Part shown: positions 8,387-16,969 of the stretch, piece after piece
Layout of the letters: every line of letters begins with the position of its first letter
How positions within the stretch are numbered: position 1 is the stretch's first letter
DNA from: Chloroflexota bacterium
GTDB lineage: Bacteria; Chloroflexota; Dehalococcoidia; Lucifugimonadales; Lucifugimonadaceae
NCBI GenBank assembly: GCA_029262735.1
Contig: JAJCYY010000019.1
Location: 78,624 to 142,623, forward strand
DNA length: 64,000 bases
Direction: 5' to 3'
Notes under the pieces: generated by a model
Seen by the model: the letters and a program-made list of their open reading frames with translations, nothing else
Database searches by the model: none
What the model was told of the DNA's origin: nothing
Program-made: the position numbers and the translations under genes

Positions 8387-9048
8387 ATCAATCGATCCCT
8401 CTCTGTGCTGTGTACGAACCATAGAGGCCTGCTTGATCGCGACAGGATACGCCAGTCCATGTCAATATGGATTTGCCTGTTATGAAGGCGCTGCGAATCG
8501 GGGCCGTTGAGTCAACCGTCTGCTGGGAAGGCCGGGGTGGGTATTCGCATGGTCGCGGTTCGGTGGCACAGGTTGTGGGTGTGCGGCAGATACTTTATCG
8601 AGGGCTCAGAGAGAGGCTCAGGCGGTGACCCCAACGAGCCATCCCACGTTAACCCCTCGCTCTATTGGCAAACGCCTGTGAAGAATATGATCGAATGCGG
8701 TTGGCAATCTCGCAGTCATCCCGAAGGGGCGGCGTGAGGTTGTCGTTGGGATGGTTTCTGGTTGGATTAGCGGTTGGAGAGGCAGCGAATCTGCCTCAAT
8801 CGGCAGTACTCGGCGGAGTTCACTGTTCACAACTTATTCGCGCAGGTGAGACGGAGAGTTCATTCACACTTGAAAAGACGAGGCTACGCTGAATCGTTGG
8901 ACAGATATCATCGATTCAGCGTGATCGGTCTAGCCAGTTCGAGCAGAAATTTACGACGACCCAATTTTCTTGACCGGGGCCATATTGGCCCTGAACGGAC
9001 AGAATCCTGCGCAGTGTGGGCACCAATGGCGCTACTAAGGGGATTGAT
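8387..9048. other. Intergenic region ahead of the CDP-sugar cluster
   Basis: About 660 bases with no supported gene. It separates the minus-strand membrane protein from the plus-strand sugar cluster and must contain divergent promoters. The one clear structure is the 11-base inverted repeat at 8886-8922. Confidence 0.4.
8886..8922 (+). promoter_or_regulatory. 11-base inverted repeat in the leader of the CDP-sugar operon
   Basis: ACGCTGAATCG (8886-8896) and CGATTCAGCGT (8912-8922) with a 15-base loop. It ends about 126 bases before the cytidylyltransferase start. No run of T follows, so it is not a standard terminator; leader-RNA hairpin or operator are both possible. Confidence 0.45.
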
Positions 9049-9822
9049 ATGAAGGTTGCAATACTTGCCGGCGGCGTGGGCACTCGGCTTTCGGAAGAGA
9101 CCGAAATCAAGCCGAAGCCGATGGTCGAGATTGGAGAACGTCCAATCCTCTGGCACATAATGAAGATCTACTCTCACTACGGCTTCAACGAGTTCGTAGT
9201 GGCTCTTGGGTACAAGGGCGAGTACATCAAGCGGTACATGATGGACCGTTCGATGATGAACAGTGATCTGACTGTTCGACTGGGCACAGGTGATGTGACA
9301 AAGCATGCCTGCCAGCAAGCGGAAGAGGACTGGGTCGTGGACCTGGTCGAGACCGGTCAGTTGACGAACACTGGCGGTCGTATCAAGAAGCTGACTCCCT
9401 GGGTTGGAAACGAAACCTTCATGCTTACCTGGGGTGACGGTGTTGCAGATGTGAATATTCCAGAGCTACTGGCCTTTCACAAGGCGCACGGCAAGCTGGC
9501 CACGGTAACCGCCGTTCGGCCCCCGGCTCGCTTCGGACACCTTGTATTTGAAGGTGACCAGGTTGCGGAGTTCTCCGAGAAGCCCCAGACCGGCGAGGGC
9601 TGGATCAACGGCGCCTTCTTCGTACTTGAGCCTGAGGTAATGAACTACATCGAGGGAGACGACACGCTGTTCGAGAAGGAGCCTCTCGAAGGACTGGCCA
9701 GAGACGGGCAGTTGATGGCTTACAAGCACGATTCCTTCTGGCAGTGCATGGACACGCTAAGAGACAAAGTACGGCTCGAGAGCCTGTGGGCAGAGAACCC
9801 GCCCTGGAAGGTATGGCAATAA
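9049..9822 (+). CDS. rfbF: Glucose-1-phosphate cytidylyltransferase
   Basis: 257 residues, the usual length. Makes CDP-glucose from CTP and glucose 1-phosphate. The nucleotidyltransferase signature is LAGGVGTRLSEETEIKPKPM with Lys of KPKPM at the sugar-phosphate site; the metal-binding Asp is in TWGDGVADV. WINGAFFVLEPEV, LEGLARDGQLMAYKHDSFWQCMDTLRDK is characteristic of RfbF rather than of dTDP-glucose (RfbA) enzymes. ATG at 9049 is preceded by AAGGGG. It is the first gene of a close-packed plus-strand cluster: the next start overlaps its stop by one base (TAATG). No CDP-glucose 4,6-dehydratase (RfbG) is present in the window, so what happens to the CDP-glucose is open. Confidence 0.92.
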   Translation: MKVAILAGGVGTRLSEETEIKPKPMVEIGERPILWHIMKIYSHYGFNEFVVALGYKGEYIKRYMMDRSMMNSDLTVRLGTGDVTKHACQQAEEDWVVDLVETGQLTNTGGRIKKLTPWVGNETFMLTWGDGVADVNIPELLAFHKAHGKLATVTAVRPPARFGHLVFEGDQVAEFSEKPQTGEGWINGAFFVLEPEVMNYIEGDDTLFEKEPLEGLARDGQLMAYKHDSFWQCMDTLRDKVRLESLWAENPPWKVWQ

Positions 9823-10910
9823 TGAGAATTCTGGTTACAGGACACAAAGGCTACATTGGTACCGTCATGGTGCCGATGCTCCTGGAAGAGGGCCACGATG
9901 TGGTGGGGCTGGACAGTGAGCTGTTCGGCACCGACTGTCTGCTTGGAGACACGGAGCCGCAGATTCCCGAGTTGATAATGGATGTCAGGGAAGTGGACTC
10001 TCGTGACCTTGAAGGCTTCGACGCCATCATCCACCTTGCGAACCTGAGCAACGACCCACTGGGCTCGCTCAACGCATCTCTGACGTACGAGATCAACTAT
10101 CACGCCTCCGTCAACCTGGCCAAACAGGCCAAACGCGCCGGCGTGGGACTCTTCATCCACTCGTCATCCTGCAGCATGTACGGTGCGGCCGGCGATGAGA
10201 TCCTGGATGAGTCTGCTGATTTCAAACCTGTCACGCCGTACGCAAAGTCCAAGGTGCTGACAGAGCAGGCGGTTTCGAAGCTGGCCGGCGACGGCTTCAG
10301 CCCGGTCTTCCTGCGCAACGCAACCGCATACGGGGTTTCACCGAAGCTCCGAGGCGACCTTGTACTGAACAACCTGACCGGCTGGGCGTTCACAACCGGA
10401 GAGGTAATGATCCTGAGTGATGGCACGCCGTGGCGACCGATCATTCACATCGCAGACATTTCACGGGCATTTATCGCAGTTCTCAACGCACCGCGTGAAG
10501 TCGTGCACAACGAGGCTTTCAACGTGGCGGTGCCGGGCGAGAACTACCAGGTACGTGAACTTGCGGCCATGGTCGAAGAGGTTGTCCCCGGTTCGAAGGT
10601 CGTTTACGCCGCTGACGGCGGACCAGACCCTCGCTGCTACAGGGTGAATACCACGAAGATCGAAACGCTACTGCCTGATTTCAAGCCGCAGTGGACGGCC
10701 CGCAAGGGTGTCGAAGAGCTCTACGAGGCCTACAAAGCCAACAACCTGACAGAAGCAGACCTCAACGGAACGCGCTTCCAGCGCATCAAGCACATTGAGC
10801 ACAAGCAGGAGACCGGCGAGGTTGACTCAACTCTTCGCTGGACCAGTTCTACCGATGAAGGTGAACTTTCACCAGAGAGCGAGCTGATCAGCTCGGGGAG
10901 CAAAAGCTAA
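9822..10910 (+). CDS. NAD-dependent sugar-nucleotide epimerase/dehydratase (SDR)
   Basis: 362 residues. Rossmann motif VTGHKGYIG near the N-terminus (G-x2-G-x2-G), LANLSNDPLG, catalytic Ser in HSSSCSMYG and the YAKSK Tyr/Lys pair. The family is commonly found directly between an rfbF-type cytidylyltransferase and a zinc-binding C-methyltransferase, as here, and is thought to act on the CDP-sugar; it may supply the dehydratase or reductase step. ATG at 9822 was chosen because GGAAGG lies ten bases upstream; an in-frame ATG at 9813 is too close to that site. The last 30 residues (rich in Ser/Glu) have no recognisable fold. Next gene starts immediately after its stop (TAAATG). Confidence 0.88.
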   Translation: MRILVTGHKGYIGTVMVPMLLEEGHDVVGLDSELFGTDCLLGDTEPQIPELIMDVREVDSRDLEGFDAIIHLANLSNDPLGSLNASLTYEINYHASVNLAKQAKRAGVGLFIHSSSCSMYGAAGDEILDESADFKPVTPYAKSKVLTEQAVSKLAGDGFSPVFLRNATAYGVSPKLRGDLVLNNLTGWAFTTGEVMILSDGTPWRPIIHIADISRAFIAVLNAPREVVHNEAFNVAVPGENYQVRELAAMVEEVVPGSKVVYAADGGPDPRCYRVNTTKIETLLPDFKPQWTARKGVEELYEAYKANNLTEADLNGTRFQRIKHIEHKQETGEVDSTLRWTSSTDEGELSPESELISSGSKS

Positions 10911-12146
10911 ATGATTGGTGAGATCGTCGATGCAAAGTGCCGCTCTTGCGGCTCGTCGCAACTCAAAAGCATGCTTGAGCTTGGTAACACGCCTCTCGCA
11001 GACGCTCTTGTCAGCAAAGAGGACGTGAACGGACCCGAGGCCACGTACCCCCTGGACGTTGCGTTCTGCACAGACTGCGCTCTGATGCAGATCCTGGAGA
11101 CGGTTCCGCCTGAGGAGTTGTTCTGCAAGGACTACCCGTACTTCTCGTCGTTCTCGGACACAGTCGTCCAGAATGCGAAGGAGAACACGGAGCACCTGAT
11201 TGCAACCCGCAATCTCGGTGAAGACAGCTTCGTCATCGAGCTTGCGAGCAACGACGGCTATCTGCTCAAGAACTATGTGACGGCCGGAATCCCTGTACTG
11301 GGGATCGATCCTGCTGACACGGTTGTCAAGGCGGCGCTGGAGAACGGTGTGCCCACTCTGGAGAAGTTCTTCGGCCGCGATCTTGCTGAAGAGCTTGCCG
11401 CAGATGGCAAGCAGGCCGATGTGATTCACGCCAACAACGTGCTTGCTCACGTGGCAGACCTGAAGGGCTTCGTAGACGGCATCCGTATCGCCATGAAGGA
11501 CGACGGCGTAACGGTGATCGAGGTTCCTTACGTGAAGGACCTGATCGATCACACAGAGTTCGACACGATCTACCACGAGCACCTGTGCTACTTCTCAGTA
11601 ACGTCCCTGACCAACCTGTTCAGGAGCCACGGCCTATTCTTGAACGACCTGAAGCGACTGCCGATTCACGGTGGGTCGATGCGGCTGTTCATAGAGAAGT
11701 CTGACGCTCCCACTGAGTACCTGAAGCAGATGCTGGCCGAAGAGCAGGAACTGGGTATCGATGGGTACGAGTACTACAGAGACTTTGGCCAGAAGGTGGA
11801 GACGCTGATTTCGGGTCTCCGAGACCTGCTCGGCGGCCTCAAGGCAGACGGTAAGAGAATCGCCGCCTACGGCGCCGCCGCCAAGGGCGCCACTATGCTG
11901 AACTGCTCGGGAATCGGCACGGACATGCTGGACTATGTGGTGGACCGAAACGTGCACAAGCAGGGTATGCACATGCCCGGAGTTCATGTCCCGATCGAGG
12001 CTCCTGAGAAGCTGGTCGAGGACATGCCTGATTACGTGCTGCTTCTAGCCTGGAACTTCAAGGATGAAGTGATGGGCCAGCAGGCGGCGTTCCGGGCCAA
12101 AGGCGGCAAGTTCGTCATCCCTGTTCCTGAGCCGCAGGTAGTTTAG
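10911..12146 (+). CDS. Zinc-binding NDP-sugar C-methyltransferase (TylCIII/TcaB9 type), copy 1
   Basis: 411 residues in the three-part architecture of sugar C-methyltransferases. N-terminal zinc domain: CRSCG (10-14) and CTDC (53-56), with the LELGNTPLADAL segment. SAM domain: ELASNDGYLLKNY as motif I, HANNVLAHV. The catalytic Glu/His pair sits in YHEHLCYFS. The C-terminal domain has YGAAAKGATMLN and DRNVHKQGMHMPG. Members move a methyl from SAM to carbon 3 of a 4-keto sugar nucleotide, producing branched sugars. Its position after the CDP-glucose synthase and SDR points to a CDP-linked branched sugar. This copy is the canonical one of three in a row. Confidence 0.9.
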   Translation: MIGEIVDAKCRSCGSSQLKSMLELGNTPLADALVSKEDVNGPEATYPLDVAFCTDCALMQILETVPPEELFCKDYPYFSSFSDTVVQNAKENTEHLIATRNLGEDSFVIELASNDGYLLKNYVTAGIPVLGIDPADTVVKAALENGVPTLEKFFGRDLAEELAADGKQADVIHANNVLAHVADLKGFVDGIRIAMKDDGVTVIEVPYVKDLIDHTEFDTIYHEHLCYFSVTSLTNLFRSHGLFLNDLKRLPIHGGSMRLFIEKSDAPTEYLKQMLAEEQELGIDGYEYYRDFGQKVETLISGLRDLLGGLKADGKRIAAYGAAAKGATMLNCSGIGTDMLDYVVDRNVHKQGMHMPGVHVPIEAPEKLVEDMPDYVLLLAWNFKDEVMGQQAAFRAKGGKFVIPVPEPQVV

Positions 12147-12148
12147 GA

Positions 12149-13363
12149 ATGCTGGAAACCACTCACCCGCTTATGCAATCTACCGAACCTCATTCCCTGC
12201 TCTGCCCGACCTGCGAAAAGCCGCAAGCACGCGTCTTCCTGGAACTCGGCGAGGTGCCGACGAACAGCATGGTCTTGCTGGACACGAAGGAGCAGGCCGT
12301 CAGCTACCCGAAGGGCACGCTGACGCTGGCTTTCTGCGAGTCCTGCGGATTCATCTTCAATCCCGATTTCGACCCTGCGCTCGTGGACTACTCACAGTCC
12401 TATGAGAGCTCGCAGGCCTTCTCGCCTCGTTTTAACGAGTTTGCGGCGAGGCTGGCGAAGGGACTTGCTGACGAGTATGACCTTGCGGGTAAAACGTGCG
12501 TGGAGATTGGCTGCGGAGGCGGCGACTTTCTGCAACAGGTTGAAATGCAGGGCATCAAGAAGGGCATCGGCGTCGACCCGGCTGCGGACCCTGATCACCG
12601 GGTTGAGAATGCCACGGAGAGGCTCAGCTTCATACGTGAGTTCTTCTCGGAAGAACATGGGAGCCTGCAGCCCGATTTCCTGTGCTGCCGCCACACGCTG
12701 GAGCACGTCCCTGATCCCGCCGCGTTCGTGCGGACCGTTCGACGCTCACTGGGCGCTGCAAGCTCGGTCCCGGTCTTCTTCGAGGTTCCGGACACTTTGC
12801 GTGTGCTGAAGGAAGCCGCGTTCTGGGACGTGTACTACGAGCACTGCTCTTACTTCACTCCCGAGTCGCTTGCCGCCCTGTTCAGGCAGGAAGGGTTCAC
12901 AGGCGTACGCACTGAGCTCGATTTCGATGACCAGTACCTGCTGCTGCACTGCAGGTCCTCTGACTCGGCGACCGATGCCGGATCGAGTAACGCTTATGTC
13001 AACCAGCTATCTGAAGAAATAGAAAAGTTTTCAGAGAAGTACAGGACTCACATTGCGGGCTGGTCCAGCTATCTGAATGAAGCGAAGGAAGCCGGCAGGC
13101 GGGTTGTGGTCTGGGGAGGCGGATCCAAAGGGGTGGCCTTCGTAAACAGCGTGCCAGGTGGCGAGCTTGTGGATTTCATCGTCGACATCAACCCTGCCAA
13201 GCAAGAAAAGTTCGCAGCCGGTTCCGGTCATCGCATAGTCGGACCGGAAGAGTTGCGGACTGCGGCTCCGGATATCGTACTCGTGATGAATCCCATCTAC
13301 ACCGAAGAGATAAAACAGACTCTGCGGGACATGGGCATTCCGGCCGAGGTGCGCGCTGTTTGA
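12149..13363 (+). CDS. Zinc-binding C-methyltransferase homologue, copy 2
   Basis: 404 residues. Zinc pairs CPTC and CESC, then DYSQSYESSQAFSPRF. Motif I is EIGCGGGDFL, a more standard SAM glycine motif than in copy 1. The active-site region reads YYEHCSYFTPESL, keeping Glu-His. The C-terminal domain has VVWGGGSKGVAFVN and FIVDINPAKQEKF. It is clearly closer to copy 3 than to copy 1. Starts two bases after the stop of copy 1, so it is co-transcribed. Likely a second SAM-dependent methylation of a nucleotide sugar; the position methylated cannot be told. Confidence 0.85.
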   Translation: MLETTHPLMQSTEPHSLLCPTCEKPQARVFLELGEVPTNSMVLLDTKEQAVSYPKGTLTLAFCESCGFIFNPDFDPALVDYSQSYESSQAFSPRFNEFAARLAKGLADEYDLAGKTCVEIGCGGGDFLQQVEMQGIKKGIGVDPAADPDHRVENATERLSFIREFFSEEHGSLQPDFLCCRHTLEHVPDPAAFVRTVRRSLGAASSVPVFFEVPDTLRVLKEAAFWDVYYEHCSYFTPESLAALFRQEGFTGVRTELDFDDQYLLLHCRSSDSATDAGSSNAYVNQLSEEIEKFSEKYRTHIAGWSSYLNEAKEAGRRVVVWGGGSKGVAFVNSVPGGELVDFIVDINPAKQEKFAAGSGHRIVGPEELRTAAPDIVLVMNPIYTEEIKQTLRDMGIPAEVRAV

Positions 13364-13429
13364 CGGGTCTGCTTTCCGATCGGGAGAAGTAGATATCTCA
13401 GCAGACCCATGTACGTTCGAGGCACCTGA

Positions 13430-14671
13430 ATGACAATTCAAGCTGATCGAGAGAGCCATGTTCATGACGCAACTTCGGGTATCGCTATGACGGATTCCAA
13501 CGGGAAGGCACTCGTCTGCACCGCATGTGGCTCGTCAAGGTTGCAGCAGGTTGTTGAGGTGCCGAACCTCCCTGCGTTCTGCAACGTGCTGCTTAACAGC
13601 GTTGAAGACGCCAGGGCAGTCACTCGTGGCGATATTCGGCTCGTCTACTGCGAAGAATGCGCCTTCCTGTTCAACTCGGCGTTCGACGATTCTCTACTTG
13701 CCTACTCGCCTGACTACTCGAACTCTCTTTCATGCTCACCAAGTTTCGGCTCGTTTTTGCAGGAGATGTCTGTCCGGCTCGTTGAGAAGCACAACCTGAA
13801 CGAGAAGACCGTTCTAGAACTGGGATGTGGCGACGGGGACTTCCTGACACGGCTCAGCACGCTGGGCAACAACCGCGGATTCGGGTTCGATCCCTCGTAC
13901 TACGGACCGGAAGAGGTCGACGCCGGGAAGGGCGTGTCTTTCAAGACTAGCTACTACAGCTCCGATGACGCCGTGAACCCGGATTTAGTCTGTTCGAGGC
14001 ATGTGCTGGAGCACGTTGCGGAGCCGATGGATTTCGTGCGGCTGCTGGCCGAGGCGGCTCGGGGCAACGAGGCCGATCTGTACATCGAGGTGCCGGACGG
14101 GAAGTACATGATCGAAAAGCCTGCGATCTGGGACCTCATCTATGAGCACCCCGGCTACTTCACGGACCGCTCGCTGGTTTCGATCATCGAGAAGGCCGGA
14201 TTGCGGGTGACCGAGGCCCGTCCCACGTTCCTGGACCAGTTCTTATATGTTGACGCCTCCGCTGCGGATCGGCCGGGCGGATCATTCCTGGATCAGACCA
14301 CGGGGCTGGACACGCTGGATGAGCTTGTTTCAGGCTTCCGCGATGTGTTCGACCGCACGGTGAAGCGGTGGAGCGATGAAGTGGTGTCTATGGCGGTGGC
14401 GGGTAAGCGGGTCGTGGCATGGGGAGCCGGGTCGAAAGGTGTGACCTTCCTCAACCTGGTGCAGGGCGGGAAAATCGAGCACATTGTCGATATCAACCCG
14501 GCAAAGCATGGCCGATACGTCCCTGGCACCGGTCAGAGCGTGGTCAGCCCGGAGTCGCTGGTCGAGTATCAGCCTGATCTCGTTTTGCTTATGAACGGCG
14601 CCTACGAGAGTGAAGTTACCAGTTCGCTCCGCAGTCTCGGCGTCAACGCAAAAGTGACCGTTGTTGACTGA
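13430..14671 (+). CDS. Zinc-binding C-methyltransferase homologue, copy 3
   Basis: 413 residues. Zinc pairs CTAC and CEEC; motif I ELGCGDGDFLTRL; active-site region IYEHPGYFTDRSL; C-terminal VVAWGAGSKGVTFLN and HIVDINPAKHGRY. Shares the C-terminal WGxGSKGV-x-F-x-N and VDINPAK blocks with copy 2, so these two look like a later duplication. ATG at 13430 has GAGG about eight bases ahead; the in-frame ATG at 13487 lacks a site. The 66-base gap to copy 2 shows no terminator. Role probably sugar or lipid-linked-glycan methylation; the need for three related enzymes is not explained. Confidence 0.85.
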   Translation: MTIQADRESHVHDATSGIAMTDSNGKALVCTACGSSRLQQVVEVPNLPAFCNVLLNSVEDARAVTRGDIRLVYCEECAFLFNSAFDDSLLAYSPDYSNSLSCSPSFGSFLQEMSVRLVEKHNLNEKTVLELGCGDGDFLTRLSTLGNNRGFGFDPSYYGPEEVDAGKGVSFKTSYYSSDDAVNPDLVCSRHVLEHVAEPMDFVRLLAEAARGNEADLYIEVPDGKYMIEKPAIWDLIYEHPGYFTDRSLVSIIEKAGLRVTEARPTFLDQFLYVDASAADRPGGSFLDQTTGLDTLDELVSGFRDVFDRTVKRWSDEVVSMAVAGKRVVAWGAGSKGVTFLNLVQGGKIEHIVDINPAKHGRYVPGTGQSVVSPESLVEYQPDLVLLMNGAYESEVTSSLRSLGVNAKVTVVD

Positions 14672-14728
14672 TCGCCAGTAACCCAGGCCGAACTCGTTGA
14701 GCTGTGCTCGGCGAACGGGAGTTGTCGG

Positions 14729-15616
14729 GTGAGTTCAGTAGACCACATACCAGCAGTAAGCATTGGCCTCCCGGTGTACAACGGGGCGCGATTCATCTCG
14801 AAGGCGATCGACTCGGTCCTGGCCCAGGAGTTCGAGGATTTCGAGCTCATCATCGTCGATAACGCTTCTACTGACGAGACTGTCGAGATCTGCGCCGGAT
14901 ACGCCGACCGGGATCAGCGGATCAGGCTGGTGCAGAACGAAGTGAATGTCGGAGCGGCCCCCAATTTTAACAAGGCGTTCCATCTTGCGCGCGCCAGGTA
15001 TTTCAAGTGGCTGGCGCACGACGATTGGATCGAACCTGCGTACCTGGGGCAGTGTTTCGAGGTACTTGAGTCACGTCCGGATGTGGCGCTTTGCCATTCC
15101 CGCACGAGAATCTTTTCTGAAGATGGGCAGTTTGAGCAGGACTACTCGGACGATCTGGACGGAGAGAACGAACACCCACGTAAGCGGTTCATGTCGGTTC
15201 TCAACGATATGGGCCGTGTATTCCCGGTGTTCGGGTTGATGCGGACGGAGAACCTGCATCGTTCGGTACTGATGGGCGTGAACCCACGAGCTGACCATGT
15301 CTTTGTCGCAGAGATGGCATTGATGGGGAAGTTCTGCCTGCTTCCCGAGTACCTGAACGCCAACCGAACGACGGTCTCGGCGCGCTCGGTTCGTGACCAG
15401 CGGAGTTGGTGGGATGCGGCCAAAGATTCGAACTACAAGCCGACATTCACGCTGATGTTTCTCTCTCATTTGACCGCAATAAGACGTTCGAGGCTGTCTC
15501 GTCTGAATAAGATGATCCTGACCGCCCAGACGTGCCGGTTCTTCTTCTCGTTCCGCAGGTATGTCGTCTGGCGTGAGATGAGGTACATCGTCGCCTCACG
15601 GATTCCACTGCGCTAA
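14729..15616 (+). CDS. Glycosyltransferase family 2
   Basis: 295 residues, GT-A fold. N-terminal SIGLPVYNGARFISKAIDSVL, LIIVDNASTDETVEIC, and the metal-binding acidic motif in FKWLAHDDWIEP (Asp-Asp). The second half is variable. Family role: inverting transfer of a sugar from a nucleotide sugar to a growing glycan on the cytoplasmic side. GTG at 14729 was taken as start because GGGAG lies eight bases upstream. 57 bases separate it from the third methyltransferase, same strand. It is likely the transferase that uses the sugar made by the preceding genes; donor and acceptor unknown. Confidence 0.88.
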   Translation: MSSVDHIPAVSIGLPVYNGARFISKAIDSVLAQEFEDFELIIVDNASTDETVEICAGYADRDQRIRLVQNEVNVGAAPNFNKAFHLARARYFKWLAHDDWIEPAYLGQCFEVLESRPDVALCHSRTRIFSEDGQFEQDYSDDLDGENEHPRKRFMSVLNDMGRVFPVFGLMRTENLHRSVLMGVNPRADHVFVAEMALMGKFCLLPEYLNANRTTVSARSVRDQRSWWDAAKDSNYKPTFTLMFLSHLTAIRRSRLSRLNKMILTAQTCRFFFSFRRYVVWREMRYIVASRIPLR

Positions 15617-15800
15617 GTACGTGCCCGAATAGCCTCTTTGAGCCTGTTCCTTGCCGTTCCGCGGCGAGCAATCACGTTGTAAACCATGTAATTCATGACC
15701 TGTTTACATAAACGCGCCCTCGTCGTATTTACGTCGCACATATTGAGCGCATAATCCTGAACCGGGAAAAATGTGACCGGGCGTCCCGAGAGGATTTTCG

Positions 15801-16667
15801 ATGTCTACTGCGACAAAGTTGATTGAGCTGGGCAAGGGCGCTCGTGTTCTGGTGCCTGAGAGAATTCTCTCGCGACGACGTCACAATCGAGCGAAAGACG
15901 GCCTGTCTTCGCTGTTGAAGGCGCATCGCACAGACGTGGTTTCGGTAGAGCCCGGCCCCATACCTCCTCCAGACGTGATGTTGACGACTGCGATCATGGC
16001 TGAGGCAGATAGCGAACTGAAAAACCGATCGGCAACGTTCTACACCGAGGGCTATCGCAGCACGGCTCGAATACTCGAGGCGATCAAGCGCAACGGTGGC
16101 GATCTTTCCGCAATCAAAGATGTCTATGAGCTGGGCTGCGGCGGAGCGAGGCTGATCAGGGTTTTTAGAACCATGAGCGACGTTTCGTGCGTTGGCAGCG
16201 ATGTCAATGCGGCCGGTATTGAGTGGTGTAAAGCCAACGTCCCCGGTGTTGAGTTTCATGTCAACGAGCTATCCCCGCCGCTGAACTTCGCCAAGGATGA
16301 TTCATTCGACCTGGTTCTCGCCCAGTCTGTTTTCACCCACATTCCGTTGGATGTGCAGGGTGCCTGGATTGATGAGATGTACCGAGTGGTGAGACCCGGC
16401 GGGTTTTGCTACTTCACTGTTCTGGGGAAGGTCCATCAGCGCAGGATGCTCACCCCTGAGGAACAGGAACGCCTGGACCGCGATGGCAACCTGACACTAA
16501 CCGGCTCCGATGAGAGCGCGTCGTACTCTACGAAGCACATCGACTCGTGGGACGTGTTTCAGAATCGCGAGCAGCTGCATGCCGCATTTGGCCGGAAGTT
16601 CAAGATTGCGGAGCATGTTGAGTCCAGGGGCCGCCTGGATATTCTGATCCTGCAGAAGCCTGTTTGA
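15801..16667 (+). CDS. Class I SAM-dependent methyltransferase
   Basis: 288 residues. The SAM site is VYELGCGGARLIRVF (motif I, about 108-122), the acidic residue in VGSDVNAAGIEW, then FDLVLAQSVFTHIP and MYRVVRPGGFCYFTVLG. This is the methyltransf_11/25 type often seen in glycan clusters, where members methylate terminal sugars. It is the last gene of the plus-strand cluster and faces the giant minus-strand gene 302 bases away. A 184-base gap separates it from the GT2, so it may have its own promoter. Substrate unknown. Confidence 0.83.
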   Translation: MSTATKLIELGKGARVLVPERILSRRRHNRAKDGLSSLLKAHRTDVVSVEPGPIPPPDVMLTTAIMAEADSELKNRSATFYTEGYRSTARILEAIKRNGGDLSAIKDVYELGCGGARLIRVFRTMSDVSCVGSDVNAAGIEWCKANVPGVEFHVNELSPPLNFAKDDSFDLVLAQSVFTHIPLDVQGAWIDEMYRVVRPGGFCYFTVLGKVHQRRMLTPEEQERLDRDGNLTLTGSDESASYSTKHIDSWDVFQNREQLHAAFGRKFKIAEHVESRGRLDILILQKPV

Positions 16668-16969
16668 GCGCTTGAGCCAGGGCTGACTCGGGATCCTGCA
16701 AGCATCGGACCGTTCGCCAGGTCCCTGCCGTCTCCTGACCCGTCTGACTCTCATCACGTGAATGCACAATCCGTACGACCGGGTGAAACGCGATGTGTCC
16801 GCAAGCGAATCCAACGCTGTGTCGATAGCCTGATCGGCCGTTGCGTCGTTAATCCGTTCGAGGCGCAGGTCAGAGTCTATCCTCGGGCAGGGCGATACCA
16901 TTTCACGCTGCGGGGTGTTTAACCCACACATTGATATGCCGCCGCCGGTGGGCGGAAGGCTAACCTGGC
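16668..16969. other. Convergent intergenic region
   Basis: 302 bases between the plus-strand methyltransferase and the minus-strand giant gene. No gene and no clear terminator hairpin with a T run was seen. Confidence 0.35.
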
